The notes: generated by a model from the letters alone, not told the origin. A DNA stretch of 64,000 bases from DASUNQ01 sp035536455 (GCA_035536455.1 DATLOC010000041.1:124001-188000); one strand, 5' to 3'; numbered from the stretch's first letter, positions 16,489 through 28,441 are shown. Translations and numbers: made by a program.

Positions 16489-17226
16489 ATGCATCGCCCG
16501 GGCGCGCCCAGAGGGGCGGTTTGGCTCCTCGCCGCGGCGCTCCTGCCGGCCGCCGCTCCCGCCCAAGAGACCGCGCCGTCCGCGTCGCCGACGGCGCCTT
16601 ACGAGCTCCGCGACCGCATCCTCGCGGTGGTGGACGAGGACCCGATCCTCGCCTCCGACGTCGAGCGGGTGATCGCCCTCGGGCTCGCCAACCGCGAGCC
16701 CGGCGAGAGCCAGGAGGCCTTCAGCCGCCGCGTCCTCGAAGGGCTGATCGACCAGCGCCTGCGCGCCCACGAGATCGACCGCTTCGGGCTCGGCCAGGTG
16801 GACGTAAAGCTCGTGGACGAGCACGTCGCCGAGATCCGCTCGCGCTTCGAGAGCGAGGAGGCTTTCCGGCGGCGGCTCGAGGAGCTGGACCTCGACCTCG
16901 AGGGCCTGCGCCAGCTCGTGGCGCGGCAGCTCTCCGTCCTCGAGTACGTCAACGAGCGGCTGGCGGTGCGCGTCTTCATCACCCTCGACGAGATCAACGA
17001 GTACTACGAGAAGGTCCTGGTGCCGCAGCTCCGGGCGCAGGGCGCGCCGGTGCCGCCGATCGAAGAGGTGCGCGAGGACATCCGCGAGCTCCTCCGCGAG
17101 CAGCGCCTCAACCGCGAGGTCGAGACCTGGACCGAGCAGCTCCGCCGCGAAGCCGACGTCTCCCGTTTCCCCGACGAGCCGCAGGGGCCGCTGCCGCCGG
17201 TGGTGGAGACGATCGAGAAGCCCTGA
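16489..17226 (+). CDS. periplasmic SurA N-terminal domain-like protein
   Basis: This 245-residue protein has a signal peptide (cleavage near residue 25, after APAQ). It carries a SurA/PpiD-type chaperone segment: DRILAVVDEDPILASDVERV, then a helical VLEGLIDQRLRAHEIDRFGL region, and a long helical stretch to residue 220. There is no parvulin PPIase domain, so I expect chaperone-like or scaffolding activity on outer-membrane proteins rather than prolyl isomerisation. An outer-membrane barrel gene follows in the opposite orientation. The tight divergent start with the NAD genes looks coincidental in function. Confidence 0.7.
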   Translation: MHRPGAPRGAVWLLAAALLPAAAPAQETAPSASPTAPYELRDRILAVVDEDPILASDVERVIALGLANREPGESQEAFSRRVLEGLIDQRLRAHEIDRFGLGQVDVKLVDEHVAEIRSRFESEEAFRRRLEELDLDLEGLRQLVARQLSVLEYVNERLAVRVFITLDEINEYYEKVLVPQLRAQGAPVPPIEEVREDIRELLREQRLNREVETWTEQLRREADVSRFPDEPQGPLPPVVETIEKP

Positions 17227-17250
17227 AGAACGTGGGCTCCTCGCCGCCGA

Positions 17251-17898
17251 CTAGAAGCGGAAGAGGAACCCGAAGTGGCCGCCGAGGGCCAGGTAGTCGT
17301 CGACCGTGGCGGTGCGGCCGGAGACTCGGTCGGTGACCTGCCAGTCGGCCAGGTGCTGGTCGGCGCGCAGGGCGAACTCGAACGCCCAGCGCTGCCCCAG
17401 CAGGCGGCGCACGCCGGCCGAGAGCTGGGCGACGACCTCGTCGTCGGCCTCGGTGTGGATGTCGAAGCGGCCGCCGTTGGCCAGGGGGCCGACGGCGTCG
17501 GGGACGTCGATCGTGGCGAGGCCGAGGCCGGCGCCGAGGAACCACTCGGTGCGGCCCTGCGGGTTGCCGAAGAGGCGCTCGGCCCAGGCGCTGATCGTCG
17601 TCGATTCCGCGAGCACGTCGATCGGCTCGAGGGCCGGGCTCTGCGCCAGCCCGACGAGCTTCGCCGGCTCCTCGAAGTCGTACTCGGTGGTGTCGACGCC
17701 GAAGCCGAGCTTCCAGCGGTCGCCCAGGCGGGCGTGGCCGAAGGCGCCGTAGCCGGGGATGTCGTTGGCGGGCTCGCCGTCGGCGGCCACGATGACGCCG
17801 CGGAGGCCCAGGTCGAAGCGCTGGGCCGCGGCGGGCGGGGCGGCGGGAACGAGGGTGAGCGCGGCGGCGGCGAGGACAGCGGCGACGGTCGATCGCAT
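17251..17898 (-). CDS. outer-membrane beta-barrel protein
   Basis: This 215-residue protein has a Sec signal peptide (residues 1-25, PAAAQ) and alternating hydrophobic beta strands ending in HFGFLFRF. The terminal Phe is the typical BAM-recognition signal of outer-membrane barrels. The size suggests an eight-stranded barrel of the OmpA/OmpW-like class. No ligand or role can be inferred. Confidence 0.65.
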   Translation of the reverse strand: MRSTVAAVLAAAALTLVPAAPPAAAQRFDLGLRGVIVAADGEPANDIPGYGAFGHARLGDRWKLGFGVDTTEYDFEEPAKLVGLAQSPALEPIDVLAESTTISAWAERLFGNPQGRTEWFLGAGLGLATIDVPDAVGPLANGGRFDIHTEADDEVVAQLSAGVRRLLGQRWAFEFALRADQHLADWQVTDRVSGRTATVDDYLALGGHFGFLFRF

Positions 17899-17981
17899 CG
17901 AGGGATCTCCTTTCGCGGAAAACAGCCTCGCGGGGTTGGATGCCGGCGGGCGGGAAATCCTTCGCTGGCGCCTGCGCCGGC

Positions 17982-20228
17982 TCAGCGCGCGCCGCCGTAC
18001 AGCCGCTCGTAGTGCTCGCGCGAGGTCAAGACCCTGCGCAGGTAGGCGCGGGTCTCGCGGAAGCCGACCTTCGTCAGGTACTCGGCCGGCTCGTCGCTCG
18101 CGCAGTAACCGCGCCAGAGGCGCGCCTGCGCCGGGCCGGCGTTGTAGGCGGCGACCGCCAGGTGCTCGGCGCCGCCGACCTCGCGCAGCAGCTCGGCCAG
18201 GTAGGCGGCGCCCAGGGCGAGCGACACCTCCGGCCGGTAGAGGTCGCCCGGCGCGAGCTGCAGCTCGGCCTGCGCCGCCACCCGCCGCGCCGTCGGGGTG
18301 ACAAGCTGCGCCAGCCCGCGCGCCGCCGCCCCCGAGAACGCCCGCGCGTCGAAGCGGCTCTCCTCGCGCACCAAGGCGGCGAGGAGGTGCGGATCGACCC
18401 CCCGCCGCCGCGCCTCGGCGAGCAGGGTCTCGCGGTGCGGCAGCGGGTAGAGGACGGCGCGAAAGACGCTCGGCTGGAGGGCGAGAGGGACGCGGTCCGG
18501 GGTGCGCAGGCGGATCGCCTCGGCGAGGCGGATCGAGCGCGCCGCCTCCCCGGCGCGGGCGAGGAGCATGCTCCCGGTGAGCGCCAGCGACGGGTCGGAC
18601 GGCGGGAAGCGCGCGCCCACCGCCGGCGCCCCCTCGCGCCAGAGGCCGAGCCCCAAGAGCACCTCCTCGGGCGTCGCCGGCGTCTCCGTCCAGAGCGGCC
18701 AGCGCTCGACCGGCACCTGCGCCAGGAGCACGAACGGCGCCGTGCCCGGATCGCCCGCCAGCCGGCGCAGCAGCAGGGCGCGCGCCGTCTGCCCGGTGCG
18801 CGAGCCCGGCGCCAGCAGCCAGGCGGCGTGGAGATCGCCGGGCGCGCGCGAGGCGGCCAGCCGCCGCGCTTCGACGGCAGTGGTGGGCGCGAGGGCCGGC
18901 GCCGCGGCGCGCGCCAGCGCCGCCCGCGCGAACGGGCTCGCCGGCTCCTCGCGCGCCGCCGCGGCGTAGGCGCGCACCGCGCCGATCTTATCGCCCGCCG
19001 CCTCCAAGCGCCGCCCCCGCCAGTAGGCCAGCTCGACCGCGTCCTCGGGGGTGCCCAGCGCCGCTTGCGCCAGCCACCCGCGCGCGCGGTCGTGGCGGCC
19101 GCGCACGAGGTCCGAGGCGGCGAGGAAGAGCGCGGCGCGCGCGGCCTGCTCGCGCCACTCGCGGCGCGACTGCAGGAGGGCGTAGAGGCCGAGCGCCGGG
19201 CGCTCCTGCCCGGCCAGCCAGTGGAGGCGGAGGGCGGCGACGAGCGCCGCCGCCGCCCACTCCCCGTCCGGGCTCGCGGCGTGGGCGGCGCGGAAGGCGG
19301 CGATAGCACGCCCCCGCTCGCCGAGCAGCTCGTGCGCGCGCGCTTGTTGGTAGAGCGCGCTCGCCCGCGCCGCGGGCGCCGCGACGCGCGCGGCCGACTC
19401 GGCGAAGGCGGCCGCGGCGGCGGCGAAGTCGTCGCGGAAGAAGAGCGCGCGGCCGACGGCGTATTGCGCCTCCAGCCGCTCGGCGGCCGAGATGCCACCG
19501 CCGGCGAGCGCCGCCCGCAGCCAGCTCAGCGCCTCCTCCCACTCCCGGTGGTGGTGGAAGGTCTGACCGAGGCGCAGCGCCGCCCGCCCGCCCGTGCCGG
19601 CGGGCAGCAGCGCCGCCAGCCGCTCGGCGGCGTCGCGCGCCGTCTCGTCGCGCACGTCGCGTTCGAGGAGCGCGAGGTAGACCCCCCGCGCCGCCTCGCG
19701 CTGGCCGGCGCGCCGCGCGCAGTCGGCCTGGAGGAGCGCCACGCGCCGCCCGTCCGCCGGGCGCAGGCGCGACGGGAAAAGCCCGCGCAGCACGCGGCAG
19801 TCACCCCCCTGCGCCAGCGTGCGCTCGAGGAGGCGCAGTGCGTCGGGCAGGAGCGGCGACTCGGGCTGCGCGCGGATGCCGCCGGCGATCACTCCCGCCG
19901 CCACCTCGGGGTGGCCCATGCGCTCCTGGTCGAGCGCCATGCGGTAGCGGCTGTGTAGGGTGAGGCGAGGCGTGTGCGTCAGCGCCGCGCCGAAGGCGTC
20001 CATCGCCTCGGCGGGGCGGCCGAGGAGGTCGAGCAGGTGCCCGCGCAGGTAGTCGAGCCCGGCGGCGCGGGCGGCCTCCGGGCGCACGGCGAGCTCGCGC
20101 TCGGCGCGGGCCAGCGCCTCGCGCGGGCGGCCGGCGAGCTGCAGGGCGACGAGAGCGGCGCGCGGGTCGTCCGCGACGGGCGGCGCGGCCTGGAGGGCGA
20201 GGAGGAGGGTGGCGGCGGCGGCGTTCAT
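17982..20228 (-). CDS. soluble lytic murein transglycosylase (SLT family)
   Basis: This 748-residue periplasmic protein resembles Slt70 in layout. A short N-terminal hydrophobic signal (MNAAAATLLLALQAAPP) precedes about 550 residues of helical TPR-like repeats (superhelical ring). The C-terminal lysozyme-like domain has the catalytic Glu in LVREESRFDARAFSGAAARG near residue 625, then AVAAYNAGP and TRAYLRRVL. It would cleave the MurNAc-GlcNAc bond with 1,6-anhydro formation. The frame stays open upstream into murA antisense, so the ATG at 20228 is chosen for its signal sequence. It lies downstream of murA in the same direction. Confidence 0.83.
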   Translation of the reverse strand: MNAAAATLLLALQAAPPVADDPRAALVALQLAGRPREALARAERELAVRPEAARAAGLDYLRGHLLDLLGRPAEAMDAFGAALTHTPRLTLHSRYRMALDQERMGHPEVAAGVIAGGIRAQPESPLLPDALRLLERTLAQGGDCRVLRGLFPSRLRPADGRRVALLQADCARRAGQREAARGVYLALLERDVRDETARDAAERLAALLPAGTGGRAALRLGQTFHHHREWEEALSWLRAALAGGGISAAERLEAQYAVGRALFFRDDFAAAAAAFAESAARVAAPAARASALYQQARAHELLGERGRAIAAFRAAHAASPDGEWAAAALVAALRLHWLAGQERPALGLYALLQSRREWREQAARAALFLAASDLVRGRHDRARGWLAQAALGTPEDAVELAYWRGRRLEAAGDKIGAVRAYAAAAREEPASPFARAALARAAAPALAPTTAVEARRLAASRAPGDLHAAWLLAPGSRTGQTARALLLRRLAGDPGTAPFVLLAQVPVERWPLWTETPATPEEVLLGLGLWREGAPAVGARFPPSDPSLALTGSMLLARAGEAARSIRLAEAIRLRTPDRVPLALQPSVFRAVLYPLPHRETLLAEARRRGVDPHLLAALVREESRFDARAFSGAAARGLAQLVTPTARRVAAQAELQLAPGDLYRPEVSLALGAAYLAELLREVGGAEHLAVAAYNAGPAQARLWRGYCASDEPAEYLTKVGFRETRAYLRRVLTSREHYERLYGGAR

Positions 20229-20308
20229 CGCGGACCGCTCGGCTGGGCAGCCGGCTCGGGGGGCGGACGCGGCGAAGCGCGGCGCGGAAGAGAAGGCGGC
20301 GGCAGCCG

Positions 20309-21580
<1,272 letters not shown>

Positions 21581-21637
21581 ACCATTGATCCGATCGCCGC
21601 TAACGCGGCAGGCGCCGCTGCGCGGCTTCTCCCTCCG

Positions 21638-22483
21638 TTAAGCCTTCTCGAAGACCAGGACCCGCGGGATGCCGGCGTAGTCGGCGCGCTGGGCGACGAG
21701 GGGCAAGCCTGCCGCCTCGCCGTGGCGCACGACCGCGTCGCGCTGCCCGGCGCCGATCTCGACGATCAGGCGTGCGCCCCGCCGCATCCCGGAAGCCTGT
21801 TGCAAGAGTCGCGCGAGCAGGAGATCGCCCGCGCCGGGGGGGGAGAGTGCCAGACGGGGCTCGAAAGCGCAAACCTCGGGCGAGAGCAGCGGCCACTCGG
21901 CGGGATCGACGTACGGCGGGTTGCTGACGACGAGGTCGAAGGCCGCGAGGTCGAGGCCCGCGGCAAGGTCGGCGGCGAGGAAGGACACGCGGGCGGCGGC
22001 GCCGAGGGCGCGGGCGTTGGCGGCGGCGAGCGCCAGCGCCGCGGGGGAGAGGTCGGTCGCCGCGACGCGCGCGCCGGGGATCTCCAACGCCAGCGTCACC
22101 GCCAGGCACCCGGAGCCGGTGCCGACATCGAGGAGGCGCGGGCGCTCGGGCAGCCGCTCGGCGAGCGCGGCCTCGACGACGTGCTCGGTCTCGGGGCGCG
22201 GGATCAGCACCCGGCGATCGACGCGGAACGGCCGCCCCCAGAACTCCTTCTCGCCGGTCAGGTAGGCGACCGGCTCGCCGGCCAGGCGGCGCGTCAGCAG
22301 CGCCTCGAAGCGCGCCGCGGCGTCCGCCGCCACCGGCTCGCGGTCGCGCGCCAGGAGCTGCGCCTCGGAGAGGCCGAGGACCCGCCCGAGCAGCAGCGCC
22401 GCCTCGCGCGGCGGCGCCCCGAACGGTGTTGTCAGGAGCCGCGCGCGGGCGGCGGCGAGGAGATCGCCGATGGTGGCGGGCAC
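21638..22483 (-). CDS. prmC: peptide chain release factor N5-glutamine methyltransferase PrmC
   Basis: This is a class I SAM methyltransferase that modifies the GGQ glutamine of release factors. It shows the helical N-terminal domain, TGEKEFWGRPFRV and VLIPRPETEHVVE, the SAM-binding LLDVGTGSGCLAV, and the catalytic VVSNPPYVDP. I prefer the GTG at 22483 (281 aa), which matches the family N-terminus (ATIGDLLAAARARL). A TTG at 22504 would overlap the U-tract of the upstream terminator. A TACACT box lies 7 nt before the GTG. The target prfA is only 2.3 kb upstream, separated by one inserted gene. Confidence 0.9.
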   Translation of the reverse strand: MPATIGDLLAAARARLLTTPFGAPPREAALLLGRVLGLSEAQLLARDREPVAADAAARFEALLTRRLAGEPVAYLTGEKEFWGRPFRVDRRVLIPRPETEHVVEAALAERLPERPRLLDVGTGSGCLAVTLALEIPGARVAATDLSPAALALAAANARALGAAARVSFLAADLAAGLDLAAFDLVVSNPPYVDPAEWPLLSPEVCAFEPRLALSPPGAGDLLLARLLQQASGMRRGARLIVEIGAGQRDAVVRHGEAAGLPLVAQRADYAGIPRVLVFEKA

Positions 22484-22502
22484 GCGGCGGAGTGTATGAG
22501 CC

Positions 22503-22529
22503 AAAACGCCCGGCCACGTGGGCCGGGCG
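22503..22529 (-). terminator. Rho-independent terminator after the carboxypeptidase-regulatory-like gene
   Basis: On the minus strand, a 9-bp stem (cgcccggcc / ggccgggcg) with a 5-nt loop is followed directly by TTTT. It begins 1 nt after the stop at 22530. It would separate that gene from prmC, which then needs its own promoter. Confidence 0.7.
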
Positions 22530-24763
22530 CTACGTCGAGTCTTCCGCGCCGGTGTCTTCCGCGGTCTCCGCCGCCGGCGCCAGCGGCACCTCCAGCTCGA
22601 CCGTCCGTCCTTCGGGCAGCTCGACGTCCGTCGTCGCCGGCGCGAAGCCGTCGGCCGAGACGGTCAGCCGGTAGTGCCCGGGCGCCAGGCGCAGCGCGAA
22701 GAGACCGGCATCGTCGGTGCGCGTCGCCGGGCCGGAGTAGGAGAGGTCGAGGGCGGGGTTGACCCCCTCGGTGACGACGGCGGCGCCGGCGACCGGCGCG
22801 CCGCCGCCGTCGAGCACCCGGCCCGAGAGGCTCGCGCTCTCGAGGTCGATCGTCACCTCGGCGCCGTCGGGCCCCACCTCGACGGCGCGGCTGTAGCCGA
22901 GACCCTGCCGCGGCTCGAGCAGGATCAGCGTGTAGCGTCCGGGGGTCACGACGACGCGGAAGCTGCCGTCCTGTGCCGTCCGGGCGGCCGGGGCGCTGGG
23001 CCCGTGGAGCCGCACGTCGGCGCCGGCGACCGGCCGGCCGTCGAAGGTGACGCGTCCGGCGAGCACGGGTCGCGTTTCGAGCTCCAGGTCCAGGAACGCC
23101 TCCGCCTGCCCCGGCTCGAGGGTCACCTCGCCGGACGCCTGGCGGCCGTCGTGCGTCGCGGCGACGACCTGCCAATCGCCCGGCGCGAGGTCGGAGATGC
23201 GGTAGCGGCCGTCCGGCCCCACGCGCGAGAAGCCCGCCTTATCGTCGAGCCGCAGCGCCCGGACCTGGACGCGCCGGCGGTCGGCGGGGTCGAGCCCGAG
23301 GACCTGCCCCGAGATCGCGCCGCCGGCCTCGCTCAACCGCACCTCAAGCCCGCCGACCGCGGCGCCGGCGACCTGCACCTCGCCCGGCGCGTCGGCGCGG
23401 GCGTAGCCGCGCGCCTCCGCGAGCAGTCGGTACGTCCCTTCCGGCACCCAGTCGAAGGCGAACAACCCGTCCGCGGCGCTCGTCGCCTGAAAGGCCGCGC
23501 CGCCGGGGATCATGTGCAGCCGCGCGACGGCGCCGCCGACGGGCCGCCCGGCGGCGTCCACGATGCGTCCCGAGACCTCGGTCCCCGCCTCGACGACCAA
23601 GTCCAGCCGCTCCGTTCCCGCCGTCAGCCGGACGGCGGCGCGCGCCATCCGCTGCCTATCCCCGCGCGCTTCGACCTCGTAGCGCCCCGGCCGGAGCGCT
23701 TCGAGCCGGTAGGCGCCGTCGGCGTCGGTCTCGCCGAAGCCGGGCTGGCGGAGCGGATGGAGCCCCTCCGCCTCGGCGCCCTCGAGGTCCGGGGCCGCCT
23801 GCACATGGAAGCCGGGCAGCGCCGGCGGGCCGGGGCGCTCTCCTCCGGGTGGGCGGAGACCTCGTAGAGCTGGCGCGCCAGGAGGCGGGGGAAGCGGAAG
23901 CGGCCGTCGGCGCCGCTGGCGGTCAGCGGCGAGGCGTCCCGCGGGCTGCGCCGGAAGTCCCACTGGCCGCTCGGCGAGGCCCGCACCGGCACCCCGGCGG
24001 CCGGGCGGCCGGCGGCGTCGACGACGATCCCGGCGAGGGCGGCGGCGGGCTCGAGCAGAAGGGTCACCGGCTGGGCGGAGACGGCATCCCCCACGAACCC
24101 CGCCAGGTGGCCAGCGGCGGCGGCCTCGATCTGATAGCGGACGTGGGGCGCCGCGGTGAAGCGGAAGGCGCCGTCCCGCCCGGTGAAGGCCCAACCGAAG
24201 GGATCGCAGGACGTGCACCAGACGAGGGCGCCGGGGAGCGGCTGCCGGGTCTCGGCGTCGAGGACCAGCCCGCCGACGGGGACGGCCTCGCCGCGCGGCG
24301 TCGCGGCCGCGCGCGGCATCGCGGCCGCGGGGCCCATGCGGCCGGCGGGCACCCAGACGGGAGGGCCCGCCTGGTCGCCCGGCAGGCGCTTGGTGTGATC
24401 GGGCCGGAATGCCTCGCTCTCCCGCCGCAGCGCCGCCGGCACGAGCCGCGCGTCCTCGACCAGCGGCACGATCGGCACTTCGATCGACTGGTGTCCCGGC
24501 GCCGAGACGACGACCCGGTAGAGCCCCGGCGCGGCGGCGGCGAGCGTGAACCGCCCGTCGGGGCCGGCGGTCGCGCGCACCGGCGGCGGTGGCGGCTGCG
24601 GGCCGCCGGGGAGCGGCAGCAGCTCGACGGTGACGGCGGCGGCCGCGCGGGGGGCGTCCTTGACCTCGCCGGTGACTTCGAGCGTCGCGCCGGCGGCGGT
24701 GCCGGGCGCGGCGGCGAGCGCGAGGAGCGCCGCGAGGGTGGAGCGGAGAGCGCGGGACCGCAT
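22530..24763 (-). pseudogene. secreted carboxypeptidase-regulatory-like multidomain protein, frameshifted
   Basis: The N-terminal frame (from ATG 24763, with GGGGAG upstream) encodes a signal peptide (RSTLAALLALAAAPGTAAGA). Repeated carboxypeptidase regulatory-like, transthyretin-type beta domains follow (VSGRIVDAAGRPVGGA, PDGRFTLAAAAPGLYRV and similar). Near 23830-23848 the domain pattern jumps from one frame (LYEVSAHPEE) to another (RPGPPALPGFHVQAAPD). This is consistent with a 1-nt deletion around GGAGGAGAGCGCCCC. Both halves keep typical domain sequence, so the lesion is recent or a sequencing error. Intact, it would be about 744 residues with about seven domains. It sits between prfA and prmC, breaking a usually compact cluster. 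Confidence 0.75.
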
Positions 24764-24800
24764 GACGAAGTCTCCCCTGACCTTCGCCAATTCTAAGGGA

Positions 24801-25880
<1,080 letters not shown>

Positions 25881-26084
25881 CTACGCGGACTTCGCGTAGC
25901 GCCGCTTGAAGCGCTCGACGCGCCCCTGGGTGTCGATCAGCTTCTGCTTGCCGGAGAAGAAGGGGTGGCAGGCGCTGCAGATCTCGAGGCGCAGCTCGTC
26001 CTTGGTCGAGTGCGTCTGGAAGGTGTTGCCGCAGGCGCAGACGGCGGTGACCAGATGGCGGACGGGATGGATGGTCTTCTTCAC
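25881..26084 (-). CDS. rpmE: 50S ribosomal protein L31 (zinc-binding form)
   Basis: This is a 67-residue ribosomal protein with the start KKTIHPVRH, a zinc-binding Cys pair in CACGNTF, a second CxxC in ICSACHPFFSGKQKLIDT and the tail GRVERFKRRYA. The four cysteines mark the zinc-containing (C+) type. The start is GTG. It is the first gene of the rpmE-prfA unit. Confidence 0.95.
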   Translation of the reverse strand: MKKTIHPVRHLVTAVCACGNTFQTHSTKDELRLEICSACHPFFSGKQKLIDTQGRVERFKRRYAKSA

Positions 26085-26193
26085 GGTTCGGGGCCCTTGT
26101 CTTGAGTGGGGAGGCCCGGGCGGGCCCGGGCGAACGGCGAAGGTTAGCGCAGGGAGGCTCCCCCTGGCAACCCCGCAGATCTCCTCGTTCCAC

Positions 26194-26199
26194 TAAACT
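26194..26199 (+). promoter_or_regulatory. -10-like TAAACT before dipeptidase
   Basis: The hexamer TAAACT ends 12 nt before the ATG at 26212, and no Shine-Dalgarno is visible. This is another candidate short-leader promoter in the window. Confidence 0.35.
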
Positions 26200-26211
26200 A
26201 CGCGGCACGGC

Positions 26212-27309
26212 ATGGCATTCCACGACGACTGTCTGGTGGCCGACGGGCACACCGACGTGCCGGCCCGTCTGCTCGAAGAGGGGGCGGACCTGTCGCGGCC
26301 CTGCCCGGACCGTCACATCGACCTGCCGCGCTTGCGCCAAGGGGGGGTGGACGCCCTGGTCTGGGCCCTCTACGTGCCCGGGTCCCTCGACCCCGAAGCC
26401 GGGTGGAAGCACGCCCTCCGCCTGCGCGAGCTGGCCGGCGAGCAGCTCTCGGCGGACGGCTTGCGGGAGGTGGTCTCGGTGGCTGAGCTGCGGCGGGCGG
26501 TGGGGCAGCGGGCGGTAGCGGTCCTCTGGGGGCTCGAGAACGGGCGGCCGCTGCTGGTCCCCGGGGCGCTCGACGCCTGCGTCCAGCTCGGGGTGCGCTA
26601 CGTCACCCTCACCCACATGAAGACGCACGAGTGGTGCGACTCCTCGACCGACGCGCCGCGCCACGGGGGGCTGTCGGAGCAGGGGGTGGAGATCGTGCGC
26701 GCGATGGCTCGGCGCGGCATCGTGCCGGACGTCTCGCACGTCTCGGACGCGGCGGTGCGGCAGACGGTCGAGGTCTCGCCGCTGCCGGTCGTCGCCTCGC
26801 ACAGCTCGGCGCGCGCCCTCTGCGACCACCCGCGCAACCTCCCCGACGAGCTGGTGCGCGAGATCGCCCGCCGCGGCGGCGTGGTGATGGCCGCCGCGTA
26901 CCCGCCGTTCCTGTCGCCGGAGGTCGCCAAGGCGCAGCAGGAGCGGCTGGCGCAGCTGGGCGAGACGATCGAGGCGCTCGACGAGGCCTACGCCGGCCAG
27001 CCGGGGCTGGCGGCGCGCGAGGTGACGCGCCTCCTCGCCGCGCACCCGCTGCCAACGGCGGGGCTCGACCGCCTCGTTGACCACCTCCTCCACTTCGTCG
27101 AGCTGGCCGGCGAAGAGCACGTCGGCGTCGGCAGCGACTTCGACGGCATGACCGAGGTGCTGGAAGGCTTCGAGGACGTGTCGCGCTACCCCGCCCTGAC
27201 CGCCGCCCTCCTGGAGCGCGGCCTCGACCGCGCCGGCGTCCGCCTGATCCTCGGCGAGAACTTCCTCCGCGTCCTCGCCGCCGCGGAGAGGTTCGGAACC
27301 CTGCAGTAG
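26212..27309 (+). CDS. membrane dipeptidase family (M19) metallopeptidase
   Basis: This 365-residue binuclear zinc peptidase hydrolyses dipeptides, including D-configured C-terminal residues in related enzymes. Ligands are visible in VADGHTDVP (His-x-Asp), LWGLENGRPL (bridging Glu), VVASHSSARALCDHPRNL (two His) and GVGSDFDGM (Asp). There is no signal peptide, so it is predicted cytoplasmic. It is divergent from rpmE and followed by the DUF4440 pair, from which it is separated by 70 nt. Confidence 0.87.
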   Translation: MAFHDDCLVADGHTDVPARLLEEGADLSRPCPDRHIDLPRLRQGGVDALVWALYVPGSLDPEAGWKHALRLRELAGEQLSADGLREVVSVAELRRAVGQRAVAVLWGLENGRPLLVPGALDACVQLGVRYVTLTHMKTHEWCDSSTDAPRHGGLSEQGVEIVRAMARRGIVPDVSHVSDAAVRQTVEVSPLPVVASHSSARALCDHPRNLPDELVREIARRGGVVMAAAYPPFLSPEVAKAQQERLAQLGETIEALDEAYAGQPGLAAREVTRLLAAHPLPTAGLDRLVDHLLHFVELAGEEHVGVGSDFDGMTEVLEGFEDVSRYPALTAALLERGLDRAGVRLILGENFLRVLAAAERFGTLQ

Positions 27310-27379
27310 CGAAGCCGGCGCCCCCGGCGCTTGATCAATCGCTGTAGAATCGAACTAAATCTCAGGGAGGAGACCTGCC

Positions 27380-27856
27380 GTGTTGCGATCGAGAACGGCG
27401 CTCATTTTTCTGTCCCTCACCCTGTCCATCGCGCTCTTGACCTGCGTCTCCGTCGCCCAGGGCGACGACGAGGCCGCGGTCCGCGACGTTGTGCGGCGGC
27501 TGGAGACCGGCTGGAATGCCGGCAGCGGCGAGGGCTTCGCCGCGCCCTTCGCCGCGGACGCCGACTACGTGGCGTTCGACGGCAGCCTGATCAAGGGCCG
27601 CCCGACGATCGCCGCCGGGCACCAGCAGCTCTTCGACACCGTCTTCAAGGGAAGCACCAACACGCCCGAGGTCCTCAGCCTCCGCTTCCTGCAGCCGGAC
27701 GTGGCGGTGACGCAGGTCCGCTGGACCCTGCGGGGGGGCGCCGCGCCGCCGGGAGCCCAGGCGGTGACCACGCTGGTGCTGATCAAGGGCGCGGACGGCT
27801 GGTCGATCGCGGCGTTCCAGAACACCCCGGTCGCCCCGCCGCGGCCGCCAGGGTAG
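27380..27856 (+). CDS. secreted SgcJ/EcaC-like (DUF4440, SnoaL fold) protein, copy 1
   Basis: This 158-residue protein has a signal peptide (residues 1-27, SVAQ) and a single NTF2/SnoaL-like domain. Features are EAAVRDVVRRLETGWNAGSG, ADADYVAFDGSLIKGR and the C-terminal KGADGWSIAAFQNTPVAPP. The GTG start is supported by GGGAGGAG about 9 nt upstream. Catalysis is not established for this family; many members are binding or cyclase-like domains. It is duplicated immediately downstream; the last 18 residues of the two copies are identical. Confidence 0.75.
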   Translation: MLRSRTALIFLSLTLSIALLTCVSVAQGDDEAAVRDVVRRLETGWNAGSGEGFAAPFAADADYVAFDGSLIKGRPTIAAGHQQLFDTVFKGSTNTPEVLSLRFLQPDVAVTQVRWTLRGGAAPPGAQAVTTLVLIKGADGWSIAAFQNTPVAPPRPPG

Positions 27857-27961
27857 GCTTCCGGCTCGCCGGGCTGACGGCAGAACTTCCTCCGCATCCC
27901 GGCCGTCGCCGAACGGGCGGCGGGGTAGACGGCGAAAGAATCCGTGAAAGGGAGGCCACAC

Positions 27962-28441
27962 GTGTATCGACCGAGGGCCGCGCTGATCGCCTTGTCCCTG
28001 ATGCTTCTTCTGCCCGTCGCCGCCGGCGCCAACGGCCCGAGCGGCGACGAAGCCGCGATCCGCGCGGTCGTGGAGCGGGTGGAAGCCGGCTGGAACACCG
28101 GCAGCGGCGAAGCCTCGGCCGCGCCCTTCGTCGAGGACGCCGACTCCGTCGTCGGCACCGGCATGCGCATCAAGGGCCGGCAGGCGATCGCCGACAACTT
28201 CCAGCGGATCTTCGACACGATGTTCAAGGGGAGCCGGAACGAGCTGACCGTCGACAGCGTGCGTTTCCTCCGGCCGGACGTGGCCGTGGCGCATGTCCGC
28301 TCGCACCTGCGCTTCACCAGCGACGGCAAGCCCGTCGAAAGCGACGCGATCAGCACCTGGGTGCTGACGAAGGGCGCGGACGGCTGGTCCATCGCGGCGT
28401 TCCAGAACACCCCGGTCGCCCCGCCGCGGCCGCCTGGGTAG
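27962..28441 (+). CDS. secreted SgcJ/EcaC-like (DUF4440, SnoaL fold) protein, copy 2
   Basis: This is the tandem paralog of the previous gene (159 residues): signal peptide (YRPRAALIALSLMLLLPVAAGA), EAAIRAVVERVEAGWNTGSG, DADSVVGTGMRIKGRQ and the same C-terminal KGADGWSIAAFQNTPVAPP. I chose the GTG at 27962 because GGGAGG lies about 7 nt upstream, exactly as in copy 1; an in-frame GTG at 27944 is less likely. The near-identical 3' ends suggest recent duplication or gene conversion. Confidence 0.75.
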   Translation: MYRPRAALIALSLMLLLPVAAGANGPSGDEAAIRAVVERVEAGWNTGSGEASAAPFVEDADSVVGTGMRIKGRQAIADNFQRIFDTMFKGSRNELTVDSVRFLRPDVAVAHVRSHLRFTSDGKPVESDAISTWVLTKGADGWSIAAFQNTPVAPPRPPG

